Assembly (NCBI GenBank): GCA_963281255.1
Contig: OY725494.1
Span: forward strand, 3,857,934 to 3,921,933
Direction of reading: 5' to 3'
DNA: 64,000 nt
Origin: Aphrocallistes beatrix
Taxonomy: Eukaryota; Porifera; Hexactinellida; Sceptrulophora; Aphrocallistidae
Made by a program: the position numbers and the translations under genes. This document shows, piece by piece, positions 31,731 to 42,508 of the stretch (positions within the stretch are counted from its first letter, which is position 1; each line of letters begins with the position of its first letter). Under the pieces are notes generated by a model. The model was not told the DNA's origin, did not search any database, and saw nothing but the letters and a program-made list of their open reading frames with translations.

Positions 31731-32495
31731 GATATATATATGTATATACACACACCACAAACATTAATCGAGTTTTAATAGTAAGGAGATATATATATAT
31801 ACGTATATATAAATAATTTGACTATAGGTAACTATTCACTAAAATACTACAGTCTACACTTTATTTGCTCTTAGATAACAGCTTCACAGTTATGGAGCAA
31901 TTTACAATTTAGCAAATTGATTCATAACAGTTAAATTGTTATATTTCATAAATAATAATAATTCTTTTTGATGTTCGCGAAGAAAAAAATCGTATTTTAA
32001 AATATGGATAAATTATAGAGTACGTATGTGACGCAGCATTTGCCCGGCTCAGGTATGCATTTGAATGCTGGGTTTCTTTTTTTGAGAAATTGTAAATTTG
32101 CTATCCACACTAGGTTAAGAAATAATGGCATTATATAAGGTTGCGATACAGAAAATTATGACAGGCGTGAGGTGAAACAAGTTTTCAACCAACAGTTGGC
32201 TAATATTTCATCAAAAGTAAAAGTAAGAAGTAAATGAAGATAATAATGTGTCTAACGAAGGTACAAAATAATAATTATAATTATAATTATAATGAAACTA
32301 CTTAGCTTGTCAACCTAACACGAAAACGCGATTGGAGCGAGGACTCAACACTTTTAGTTGACTACGTAAATTACGTAGGAATACAAATAAATCCATACAC
32401 GTTTAATTTATATTGTGGACAAATCTTAATAATAAAATTATACAACGTAATGGCGGACATCTCCTCAATATATGTAGACATCGAGATCTACGCAG

Positions 32496-32503
32496 TATAT
32501 AAA
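32496..32503 (+). promoter_or_regulatory. TATA box of bZIP-like gene 2
   Basis: TATATAAA 60 nt before the ATG at 32556; the match in spacing to its paralogue supports both the box and the chosen start. Confidence 0.6.
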
Positions 32504-32555
32504 TGGAAAAATGTAGTAAAATTGAGTTAGTGAGCCATTCCTGTGTCTAAATTGA

Positions 32556-32909
32556 ATGGCTAAAATCGATATTTGCATGATACTGAAGGACAACTGTTCA
32601 GTCGTGAGATCAGGTGATTGGCTAAAACGGATAGACAAAACTAAACTAATAAACGTCAGTTTGTGTCATTTCTATCAAATATGCGGTGATTCCAACCTCA
32701 AGAAGGACGAGATAATACACTTAAAGAACTTGCGTCGTAGAGCGCAGAAATGCAGGAGCTCACTCAAATCTCAAGCGAAGGTGAAAAAGAAGGAAACGCG
32801 TTTAGAAAAGAAGGTTGAACTCTTATGTGTTGAGAAGAACAAACTCCAGCAGGAACTATTTAGCTTGTGTCAGGAAGTTCACTATTACCAGAGTTTTCTC
32901 CCGCAATGA
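32556..32909 (+). CDS. Divergent bZIP-like protein 2 (MAF/CNC layout)
   Basis: Single-exon, 117 residues. It is shorter at the N-terminus than its paralogues, starting almost directly with ILKDNCSVVRSGDWLKRI. The pre-basic region (KLINVS...FYQICGDSNLKKDEIIHLK) parallels the MAF extended homology region. The basic stretch is RRRAQKCRSSLKSQAKVKKK, followed by leucines at four successive heptads (residues about 88, 95, 102 and 109). In the MAF/CNC register, the invariant Asn is Lys and the invariant Arg is Gln. Basic charge and the zipper are retained. It is closest to the minus-strand gene at 33434, with which it shares long identical runs. Confidence 0.72.
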   Translation: MAKIDICMILKDNCSVVRSGDWLKRIDKTKLINVSLCHFYQICGDSNLKKDEIIHLKNLRRRAQKCRSSLKSQAKVKKKETRLEKKVELLCVEKNKLQQELFSLCQEVHYYQSFLPQ

Positions 32910-33433
32910 AAAGTTGTTATACTAAAGTTAGCCATAGAATTTGCTTAATTATCGTGGAGCCCAAGGAAACGCCATTGGTAGATTTTACATAAAATATTAC
33001 TTAAGTTTGTATTCTCAGTGCCGCCTCTTCTGCAAGGATTTATAATTATTAATGCTGTGTTACAATTTGCTTATTAATAACGAGTCGCCGGAATAAGACC
33101 TAATTTGAAGTAGGAATAAGACCTAAAACGTGCGAAGTAGGAATAAGACCTAAATTCGCCGCCCCTACGTATAAGGAAATAAATACCCTTATGGCGTGGA
33201 CGGGATTTTTTATTTGTTTGCATCGATAAATGAAGGATTGTCTGGCAGGAAATTAAAATGATATATGGTGTGTTGAATCTTAGGCTTTTTATAACATACG
33301 GAACAAAACGTGCAAGAAAAGTAGTACAACCTAACAAAAAGATAGTGCAGCAGCAGCAGCGAATGCAGTATTCTGGAATGTGTGTGCCAGGTTCGCAATA
33401 TGCATTGTATGAACAGTGTATCTGTCCATAGAG
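32910..33433. other. Spacer with a short tandem repeat
   Basis: Three near-copies of GTAGGAATAAGACCTAA occur at about 33085-33160. A CAG run (about 33348-33360) is also present. No gene was recognised. Confidence 0.5.
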
Positions 33434-33886
33434 TTATGAGAGAGAAGAACTTTGGAGACTTTGGTAGTACATAATCTCTTGATACAAGTTACATTGTTCT
33501 TTTTGCAGGTCGTTCTTCTCAGCAAACAACAGTTCAACCTTCTTTTCTAAGCTCATTTCTGTCATTCTCATCTTCGCTTGAGATTTAAGTGAGCTCTTGC
33601 ATTTCTGGGCTTTGCGGCGCATGTCCTTTAAATAATTTATTTCCTCCATATTGAGATTGGAGTTAAGGCATATTTGATAGAATTGACTTAAACTGATACT
33701 GATTAGTTTATCTTTGCTTATCAGTTTTTGCCAATCATTCGAGCTTAAGACTGATAGATTATCCTTCAGTATCAAACGGATATTACAAGATTCATCTTTT
33801 TCGATCCTTGAGTCCAAAGGGATTTGAATGTCACTAAGCCATGGGTCGACTGAATCTATTATTGCGATATTTTCAGGATTTGACAT
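33434..33886 (-). CDS. Divergent bZIP-like protein 3 (MAF/CNC layout)
   Basis: Single-exon, 150 residues from the ATG at 33886. An acidic N-terminus (SVDPWLSDIQIPLD) precedes ILKDNLSVLSSNDWQKLI and the extended-homology-like FYQICLNSNLNMEEINYLK. The basic stretch is RRKAQKCKSSLKSQAK, then a zipper with heptad leucines (LEKKVELLFAEKNDLQ). As in its neighbour at 32556, the invariant bZIP Asn is Lys and the Arg is Gln. The two genes are tail to tail about 0.5 kb apart, so a local inverted duplication is likely. Confidence 0.72.
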   Translation of the reverse strand: MSNPENIAIIDSVDPWLSDIQIPLDSRIEKDESCNIRLILKDNLSVLSSNDWQKLISKDKLISISLSQFYQICLNSNLNMEEINYLKDMRRKAQKCKSSLKSQAKMRMTEMSLEKKVELLFAEKNDLQKEQCNLYQEIMYYQSLQSSSLS

Positions 33887-33940
33887 CTTATATTTAAGAT
33901 CTTTTTCAGTTTCTTATTTGAATTTAGATTTTTCGTACCC

Positions 33941-33953
33941 TATATATATATAT
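33941..33953 (-). promoter_or_regulatory. TATA box of bZIP-like gene 3
   Basis: Run of TATATATATATA read on the minus strand, about 57-65 nt before the ATG at 33886, matching the position of the boxes in the two paralogues. A simple repeat cannot be excluded. Confidence 0.45.
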
Positions 33954-34759
33954 GACCTTGAAGTGTCCACGTGATATGTATTAAGTGATGCTCCGAGATA
34001 TTATACTCTATTTAATATGACAGTACTGTCTAGTTCGCAAAAATGAAGTTCTGATCTAGGTCCGTTAACAGTTTCCCTATAGCATGTTGAAAACATACGA
34101 GATACAACAAATTCAAAAATCAAATTGAAATTGTACCATTCGTCAATTTCAAAAAAAATGCCTGCAAATAGTGCAGCACCAGTAACTAATGATTATTAGG
34201 GGGAAATTAAAATTTATTATGTTTTGGGATTAATAATATTCGAGTTTTCTGAAATTTGAATTTTACATAGTGGACTACTACATAGTACCTTTGAGGTCTC
34301 ATTTCTATCGTAAAATATTATTGGTCTGTCAATAGAGTGATAATTCCAATGTAAGCAAGATATGGAATGTTTTTACCAACGAAGCACTTCCTAAAATACT
34401 AGGCTTTAATATCAGTCCCGAATATAATTGATATTAGCATCTTTACAATATTTCTATACACAGAAATAAAATTAGCAAACGGTTAATAAATTTAATAGGA
34501 AACCAGGATAAAGACTAGACGAACAGTTTAATTACATTTTATTAAGATAATTGATCTAAATTAAAAGTATGTACAATTAAATTGTATTTGAATGGTAGCA
34601 GAATGAAATTAATTTAAAAAAACTCCGGTCTCATTATGAGGTGTCATGTACCCTTCCCAGGGGACTCTCTAGGAGGTATGTGAAAACCGAAAGAAAATGT
34701 TTCCTGATTAAGAATCGCTGGCTTAGATCGTGATCACCTGTGTTCATTCAAAACCATAT

Positions 34760-35095
34760 TAGCCATTTATTTATCCGATTTTTGATGAGTAATGATGACA
34801 TGTTTATTCAACGATGACTCATTTGTCTTCGGTTTGTGACGATGTCATCTTGTAGGGATGTTATCATTCACTTGTGATTCAAATTTCAATCTTATCATCA
34901 AATATAACGGAAGAGTTGTGGTCGAAAAAGTGTAATTATAATATTAAAAAAAGGTGCCAATAACGTCACAATTTCGTGATAAGTTGGTAATTTTGGCTGT
35001 AACTCGAACTTGTTCGAGTCGCAGCTAATATTTGGTACATTCTGTGTCAAAAATTATTTTTCTTAGTATTTTCCTCAATCAATTCACGACTTTAG
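34760..35095. repeat. Dispersed repeat X, diverged partial copy
   Basis: Shares AAAAAAGGTG, GTCACAATT(TC)CGTGAT and the ATTTTCCTCAATCAATTC end with the copies at 29795 and 31259, but lacks the GC-rich block. Confidence 0.5.
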
Positions 35096-36798
35096 ACCCG
35101 GAAATAATGCAAGTTTTCTAAAATATTTCCATCTAACACCTCGACTAAAAGGTGATATCAAATAGTTTCAAGTCCGATATACTATATGCCCACTTAAATT
35201 TCGTGTTTTGGTAATACAATAATTATATTAATTTGAATTAATATGATAGGTTAGTTCAACTGGTTCTGATAATAATACGTCATTCCGCTCTCAAATCCTA
35301 ATCTAGTCTACTATACATATATGCTCTGCGTCATAATATGCTCCAAAGACGGACGTACGTCTCTTTATTTTTTGACGAAGATTATCTAATTAAATGCAGG
35401 TTCACTGGTTCACACTAATTATTGGAATTAATATACTAACTTGGCATAAAAGATTGAGGAGCATTGCTACATTCTACTAGAAAAAGATTACCTGGTATAA
35501 GAGCAAATATTTTTTGGAGATAAGATATACGATAAAATGTACAGGGTCAACAAATAAGTTCTGTTACAAGCTTGATTAGTTATGAAATTTCTTTTACTCA
35601 AGCAAAATTATTATGGTGTTTAGAAATTGTAATTCGAATATTTTCAATGATCTTATAGGATGTTCAGATCAGTGCATTTTGAGGACCAGTTGGATCAGAT
35701 TTTTTGTGATGTGAAAAAAGTGCTATTTGGGGTTATTTTGTAAAATGTACCTAATTTGAATTTTGAATGGATAACCTTTCCTCATTTTTGATAATGAATT
35801 CAGTGGATTTGTGAAATATTTATTAAATGAAGAAGGAAAATCGTGTCAACACAAACAAATTAGATAATGTTAAAATCCAGTATTATTATCGGAATACCCA
35901 TAGATTTCCCAGCTGAACAAGATAATTTCGAGGAATTTCAAATTAGTACCACATATAATGAATAGTATACTCATTTCGCAGTAAAGATGATTGCTAAATC
36001 TTAGTATTGCAGGCAAACTAATATTTTCCCTCTAACTTCTGCGGAGGCTAATTGAGACTGGATGAGCGAATTATGTTGTGAGAATTTAATTATGTATCCT
36101 TCGCCAAAAGATAACCAATTTTGAACATAACGCATGAATAATATATTTCTGGTTTTGCTATCACAAATCCGAAGCATTAACATCGTTAAGAGATAGTGAA
36201 GCAGTGTATCAAAAGATCACAAGGATACCCCGCAATAATTAATTAGTTAACCAACTAGCTATGCTGTATGGCGTCCTCGATTACTCAACAAATAATGGCT
36301 TTAAGCCTGATAATTGATTTTCAGTCTCGAATTGTCCCTTCGATTGTATGCATGTATACTGTCACTACTGCTTAGTTTACAATCCATCTGTTGTTTTATA
36401 AAATCAGATTTCATTGGTCAGCACAATTTGTCACCTATCTCAGTAGGTGTGACAATTTCGCCTTAGATCTTCGAACTCTTTTGTACGAGTCACTCATACA
36501 GCTGTACAAGTACTATTGGTCTGTCGACCGACATTAATCACAAAGTTTCGTTATAGTGCAGATGTCTGATAGGATCATAAGGATGCCCGCAATAATTAAT
36601 TAATTAACCAATTGACTGTAGGAATGCTCCGTGGCGTCCAGGTATCTATATACAAGAATCAACACTTGTACAAATTGGTAGAAAGTACAGCAGTTTTTAC
36701 CAGTACTATCTAGTAGTACTTTCAGTGTCAATTGGATAACCATATAAATACTACTGATTCAGTGATGGTGTGGGATGCAAATCTATCTTTATTTATCT

Positions 36799-36892
36799 CA
36801 AAACTAAGAACTAGCCTCACATTTAAGAGTGATTCACTTAACCCTTGCAAAACTAAGAACTAGCCTCACATTTAAGAGTGATTCACTTAAAA
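36799..36892. repeat. 48-bp tandem duplication
   Basis: CAAAACTAAGAACTAGCCTC and the following bases occur at 36799 and again at 36847, giving a two-copy tandem repeat of exact 48-bp period. Confidence 0.85.
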
Positions 36893-37718
36893 TGATTGAG
36901 ACCATTTTTGGTCCATTAAAGTCAAGGATTATGTCTAACAATTTTCAAATCCAGCTTACGGTCATGAAACCTAATAGAAGCAATTCGTGTATTGAAATTA
37001 ACCATAATAACCTGGGTTGACTGGTTCTCACTGAACTGTTAATTCTAAATTGTTTACGCGCCTAGGAATGTTTGGTTTATGAATTCATTGTCTTATCTTA
37101 ATCAGTTTAAGTGAACATAATTAGTAAGAAATTTTGCTTTATATTTGGTAGTGAGGTCATGTACGTATATGCAGAATATTAACATAAATAGAATTGACCG
37201 TAAGACTAATTCAGGTCATTAATCGACGCTTACCTGGGGTTTTCTATTTATAATCGCTTCCTCATAGAAATGGCTTAACAGATTCCTGGTAAAATCAAGG
37301 ATAACTTATAATTGACGCATTGGCACGTACACCAACCAAATACCGTCAGCGTCAAAATCGGAATTCTTTATCTACCACAGTTGTCTTTTCTGTGTTTGTA
37401 CTAACGAGCGTAGACTCAATACTTAAGTTGACTAATTCATGAATTATCAATGAATTACTCACAATTTGAAACTAAAATAATGAAAAAAATATATTTTATA
37501 TTTCGCTTAGGGACTGAGCAATGTTAGAGGTATATAACATGAGCAACCTTTTAACCACTTTTGGGCATAGAATTTGCACTAATGTTTGAGATTTTGAATT
37601 ATTCATTAATTGAATAATTCATAATTCTTCGTCATATTTCAATGAATTAGTAAACTTGGCTCAATACAGATAATTAGTCTATTGTGGGTCTGACTCATAG
37701 ACTACTTAATAATAAGTA

Positions 37719-38004
37719 GTCTGACTAAATGGTGGAATCTCCTGATTGAGTAAACTAGCTACTCGGTTGATACGAATCAAGTTTCATATCCACAGTAACC
37801 TTGCTAGGTCAGGACAGCAAATCTTCCTGTGTGTCTTAGTGATTGAATGTGGTCCTGAACCCTGAAAGGGGTCTGCTGTTCCTGAGCTATAATCACTTAG
37901 TAAGACACTTGAATCCTGACTAGGATCCCTTGTCCAATAAGTCAGATTTCACCAGTTGCATCTTTCAACTATAGTAACCACTAGATTCGACCATTCAGTC
38001 AGAC
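37719..38004. mobile_element. Foldback MITE, TIR GTCTGACTRAATGGTSGAATCT
   Basis: The two ends are reverse complements of each other over about 25 bp, and internal arms also pair (TGTGTCTTAGTGATT with AATCACTTAGTAAGACAC). A perfect 10-bp palindrome arm (AGACTACTTA) lies just outside the left end. Length 286 bp with no coding capacity. Confidence 0.65.
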
Positions 38005-38731
38005 CAGTTCACTATCCATAGATATTAAACTAACTCGGTTTACACAGCAGCCTGAAATATTTTCTACTAAGGGATAATATCCGATCCGATACAGATTTTT
38101 GTAAATTGTAACATTGGCAAAGGGAAACAATAAAACTTTAGCATCCCTTGGGGATAGGGTTACCAGAGATTCCTATGGATCAACCTGGACAATTTTTAGT
38201 ATGCCTCATAGTACGTATACATATTGCCTATTAGATCTATGGTCCAATGTATACCCCTTTCAATAGCCTGGGGTCCATTCTATTTTTAGTAAACCCCCCC
38301 CCGTATTTTCATGGTTTTCCCGCCCAAAATGACTTAACCGGAAATGAGTTAGCAAAATTCATAGTCTATCGCTGGGATAATTATATAATATATATAATAT
38401 ATATATATATATAATAACATAGGTTCAGAGGCAAAAAGATCATGATTTTAAACTCTTTGTGAAGGCGAGGTTGTAATGTACGCACAAAATCTGCACCATA
38501 TCAACCATTAATTTATGCTTACTCATTGTTTTGCGTATATTTATGGAAAATTAGATGTCATTTTAAATCTAATAATATATTCTAAACACATGAATGACAC
38601 AAAAAGAAAAGTTTATAATAATACTAAAATACAAGAGCCAAGAAAATATAATTATAAAATAAATATGTACAAGTCAAAAATGCATTTGTTTGTTTGATGT
38701 TTTGAAATGCAATACACTAATGTGATAAGCA

Positions 38732-39313
38732 TTACCTCACTAGTTCACAGCCCCGTGAATCTGTTCTCAAGTTTAGAGAAAAAAATACAAGATCTGCGAT
38801 CCACCAGCTAGCCAGAGTGAAGGTAGCGATAAGGAGCACTAACGCAAGAACAAGATTCAAGATTAATCCGAAAACTTTGCATTTATCTCCGCAATCGCAG
38901 CTTGTAAAGCAGTAGAAACAGCAGATTATACAGGGTAGGGTGAGAATGAGACAGAAGAGAGCTAATTGAGGGATGGCTAGCTCAAGGCGGTTAATGTAGA
39001 AGTTAGCTGCACCTGTTCCACCAACCATTATGCTCATCAAGAGGACAGGGAGCCATCTAACAGCATTGTCTGTACACTGACCTAGCTTGTAGGAATAACA
39101 CTGGTTTAGAGTGCAATTCCCAGAAGTGGAATTCAGTTCGAAACAGTCGTTACAAATACAATTTCCGTTGTTACATTGCACTGCATTACTACTGCTTGGC
39201 ACCGTGGTACCAGGAGGAACACAGTCTGAGACCTCGCTACAAGATGCTGTTGCGTAATTGGCGGAAATTAGCGTAAGCATTGCAATACACGTAATTCTAA
39301 ATAGAAAAGCCAT
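38732..39313 (-). CDS. TM2-domain-like membrane protein
   Basis: Single-exon, 193 residues from the ATG at 39313. A signal peptide (about residues 1-23) leads into a Cys-rich luminal segment with about 11 cysteines and N-glycosylation motifs (NST, NCT). The rest is hydrophobic: VGGTGAANFY matches the GG.G...FY turn of TM2 domains, followed by two long membrane segments and the closing WWIADL motif typical of the family. Between them lies a Cys cluster (CCFYCFTSCDCGDKC). TM2D proteins are Notch/amyloid-linked membrane proteins in animals, but this one is divergent: the usual DRFY is ANFY. It could be a lineage-specific relative. Confidence 0.7.
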   Translation of the reverse strand: MAFLFRITCIAMLTLISANYATASCSEVSDCVPPGTTVPSSSNAVQCNNGNCICNDCFELNSTSGNCTLNQCYSYKLGQCTDNAVRWLPVLLMSIMVGGTGAANFYINRLELAIPQLALFCLILTLPCIICCFYCFTSCDCGDKCKVFGLILNLVLALVLLIATFTLASWWIADLVFFSLNLRTDSRGCELVR

Positions 39314-39580
39314 TGATCTCCGTAATCAGATATTAGACAAATGAGCTGAGGCAAACTGATAGGGCCACTTCGACTCTGTGTTAAGGTTGTATATTATATT
39401 GTCAAGCTATGGAAATGAAAGCAATCCTAAAGTACCAAAAAACTGAGAGATCATAAATACAAGTTGTTAGTTTTGATCTTAAATTTAATAAATAAATAAT
39501 TCAAAGATTTATGTTCATGAAAGAGATATTATTCAAATTGTATTTTTTCCAATTTCCTACATCCAGCCTTAATGATCTGA
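39314..39580. other. Spacer with half of a direct repeat
   Basis: About 39445-39570 recurs in the same orientation at about 40675-40815 (AGTTTTGATCTTAAATTTAA in both). The two copies bracket the left arm of the GNAT inverted duplication. Confidence 0.6.
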
Positions 39581-40375
39581 TAATTTGATGATGCGATGTG
39601 CCACGGGAAGACCATAATATATGCAAGTGAATACTCAAACTTGGTGAAAACAAAAGTATACAATTATTGCAGATTCATGCAGGCACTTTTGTCCCTGTGA
39701 ACAGAACTGAAGACATTCAATGCATTATCCATTTGAAATAGCCTATTAATTGAGTGGATTCTGCACTTAGAGCAGATAGTTGGAATGAAGGGTGAATTAT
39801 CAAGTACAGTCGACTCCGCTTAATAGGGTCACTGTTTAATCGGGTCAACCGCTTAATCGGGCCACTTTTGGCAGGACCGGAATAGCACTCATACATAGAA
39901 GCTAATATAAAATATTTTCGGTTAATGGGGTTCTCCGCTTAATCGGGGCAAAATGTCCTCTGACCGATGTGACCCTATTAAGCGGAGTCGACTGTATTTA
40001 GTTTCAGAGACTTCTACTTCTAATCCAACCACGCAAGAGTTAGAGATAAGTACGCGTGACAGCACCTTTCCCTCATCCACAAGTAAAAATAATCTGAGAG
40101 CATCTAATTCGCTAGACATTCCATCACCTAGTTTGATAACATCGCTAGTTGATCTCCTGGCTTGGGAAGCTAACGAATAGCAAGGAAAACAAATCACCAC
40201 TTTTCTCTGGTGTGCTGTTTAGCCTTATCCTGATATTAGGGAGCCATGGCTGGTCCATTTCGGTAGACAGACATGGAGAACCTCTTCGAATATTTCGGGG
40301 GATACAGGTGGACAAAATATTCGGAAGTTCACTTCAGATTCAATATTTTCAGCCATTCATAGATAGATAATATAT
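39581..40375 (-). pseudogene. Inverted, internally deleted copy of the GNAT gene
   Basis: Read on the minus strand, it starts like the GNAT gene at 41374 (MAENIESEV at about 40367) and soon shifts frame. It jumps from the SGDLF codons straight to LLFVSFPSQE, losing the acetyltransferase core and the intron. It continues through SDVIKLGDGMSSELDALRLF...VEVSETKY. The reading frame is then interrupted by MITE-A copy 2 (39807-39994), after which the homology to the 3' flank resumes to about 39585. No intact product is possible. Confidence 0.85.
39807..39994. mobile_element. MITE-A copy 2
   Basis: 188 bp bounded by CAGTCGACTCCGCTTAATAG and its complement, with TA on both sides. It is inserted in the GNAT pseudogene, so it is younger than the duplication. 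Confidence 0.85.
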
Positions 40376-41373
40376 TTCAATACAGTAAACCTCTATAATT
40401 ATAGAGGGTAATGGGAATGGGAGATAGTTTTAGACCTAACAATGCTCAAATCATTAAAATAAACCATTCTAAAATTCTTGTGCCCAATTTCGGAAGAAAG
40501 AACTATGTTATGATCATCAGATGAAGATTCATGAAGAAATCTTTCTATTTTTAACCCCAAGTCCAAGTAGGGTTATAATAAGGCACATGACTCTGGACTT
40601 TAATTAATGATATGGGTTATGTGCTCGGGACTTTAAGCACATGTCTCTGGATTTTTTAATAATATGAAAACTGTAGAAAGATCATAAATACAAGTAGTCA
40701 GTTTTGATCTTAAATTTAATGAATAAATTATTCAAATAATTTAAGATTTATGTTCATGAAAGAGATCATTCAAAAAATTGTATTTTATCCTAATTTTCTA
40801 CATCCAGCATTAAATCAGTCAAAATATTAGCTAAAATCCTTCGGAAACTAGCAAAAAAGATCTCGAATATTAATCTCTAGATTTGAGATTAGAAAGAAGA
40901 AGAACAAGGGATATAAGTAGACAGTACGAATAATATCACTAATATCGATGAGGTATTTTAAACTTTTCGGAGCATTTGACTCGGGATTCGGCTAATTTCT
41001 GGAACCGAACTGTATGGAGCAGTAGCGTACCATCCAGAGTATCTCAGTACCTAAATTAAAAATAGATAGTTATGACCATCTTCAATCAACTAATTCTAAA
41101 GTATATCTGTTTATTTTCATCAATCATCCAGGAAACCTGGGGCTTTGTTTTAAAAATAGAAAGGTTTCTTCAAGAATCTTCATTTGGATGATCATAGCAT
41201 AGTTCTAGGAATTTCTTCCGAAATTGAGCATAAAAATTTTAGAATTCCCTACTTATAGGTACAAGTTTATTTTAATGATTTGAGCATTGTTAGGTTTAAA
41301 ACTATCTCCCACTCCCATTACCCCTATAATTATAGAGGTTTCCTGTATTGAGAGATACATTATCTATCTATGA
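40376..41373. other. Centre of the GNAT inverted duplication
   Basis: 40376-40565 and 41145-41373 are inverted copies of each other and represent the 5' flank and promoter region of the GNAT gene. Roughly 40570-41140 is a non-palindromic spacer, containing one copy of the direct repeat at 40675-40815. Confidence 0.7.
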
Positions 41374-42255
41374 ATGGCTGAAAATATTGAATCTGAAGTG
41401 AGCTTCCAAATATTACGTCCACCTGTATCCCCCGAAATATGCGAAGAGGTTCTCTCATGTCTGTCTACCGAAATGGATCAGCCATGGCTCCCTGATATCA
41501 GGACAAGGTTAAACAGCGCACCAGAGAAAAGTGGTGATTTGTTTGTGGTCGGTCAAGAGTCGACAGGGCGTGTTGTATCGAATGTGTGGATTGGGTGGAA
41601 CGGAGAACAGGCGGAAGGGAAGCGAGTGGGACTGCTGGGACATGTGGTTACCCTTAATTCCCACCGACGCAAAGGCCTAGCAACTAAGGTAGGTTAGGAA
41701 TTGATGAATATATTAAAATCACAAAATTGAATTTTAGTCAATTTATAGTTGACAGAATTGGCGATTTCTGAGTTTTACGCACTTGGAGGTCTCTGTCTCT
41801 TGCTTGGCGTCTCTAACCCATCAGCCTATCGCATCTACCTCCGAGCTGGATTCAAACATGTCAAGAAAGGAGAAGATGAGTACGAATATATAATGCTTCA
41901 TTCCAAGCATTCAATCGAGTCTTCACTGTTTCTAAGCGAGTATTTCGGCAGCCCGGAGGGCTTCGTGACGTCAGAGGTAGTAACAAGACATCATGTAGGT
42001 GATATTGCCTTGCTATTCGTTAGCTTCCCAAGCCAGGAGATCAACTGTAGCGATGTTATCAAACTAGGTGATGGAATGTCTAGCGAATTAGATGCTCTCA
42101 AACTATTTCTACTTGTGGATGAAGGAAAGGTGCTATCACGCGTACTTATCTCTAACTCTCGCGTGGTTGGATTAGAAGTAGAAGTCTCTGAAACTAAATA
42201 CTTGATAATTCACCCTTCATTCCAACTATCTGCTCTAAGTGCAGAATCCACTTAA
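41374..42255 (+). CDS. GNAT-family N-acetyltransferase
   Basis: Two exons, 41374-41688 and 41749-42255, separated by a 60-nt GT-AG intron; 273 residues. The acetyl-CoA-binding motif A is clear across the splice junction: LGHVVTLNSHRRKGLATKL (R-x-x-G-x-A loop), followed by LLLGVSNPSAYRIYLRAGF, the usual motif B with Asn and Tyr. The acceptor substrate cannot be told. Residues about 165-273 have no family that I recognise, but contain VIKLGDGMSSELDAL. A damaged inverted copy lies 1 kb upstream. Confidence 0.8.
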
Positions 42256-42508
42256 TTAATAGGCTATTTCATACGTATATGATTTTATGACCTTCCCGTG
42301 GCACATCGCATCATCAAATTGTCCTGTCATTGATTTACTATTACATTTAGTTTCCATATTTAAACGATTTTTAGTGTTCAATCACAAAGTGTTTGCATAA
42401 CCGAGGATATAAATACCGCAACTAATTAGTTTCTTCCTTGTTTTTTTTTCGTATTAGCTGAGCTCGAAATTTTCTCTTCCATTTAGTGTGCATTGGTGGG
42501 TTTAGAAC

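Larger units (their letters stand above)
29330..32495. other. Repeat-rich intergenic region
   Basis: No gene is supported. It holds two copies of a dispersed repeat with a GC-rich hairpin end (29795-30206 and 31259-31730), a long inverted-repeat transposon (30210-30686), a MITE (30689-30876) and TA/ATATACGTATAT microsatellites at about 31210-31260 and 31785-31810. Confidence 0.6.
33954..38731. other. Long gene-poor region with repeat fragments
   Basis: No gene was recognised in 4.8 kb. Repeats seen: partial repeat X (34760-35095), two ~70-bp direct repeats (about 36190-36285 and 36545-36645), a Helitron-like fragment (about 36400-36490), a 48-bp tandem duplication (36799-36892), a MITE (37719-38004), a C9 homopolymer near 38297 and a TATA-rich stretch at about 38380-38415. 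Confidence 0.55.

Noticed and set aside
32451-32531. Short upstream ATG frame before bZIP-like gene 2
   Set aside because: It overlaps the TATA box, stops before the gene and resembles neither paralogue N-terminus.
39953-40180. Plus-strand frame of 75 codons
   Set aside because: It is the antisense reading of the GNAT pseudogene and of MITE-A copy 2.
41374-42255. Naming the acetyltransferase NAT9 or another specific GNAT
   Set aside because: Only the general acetyl-CoA motifs are recognisable; the N-terminus does not look like NAT9.
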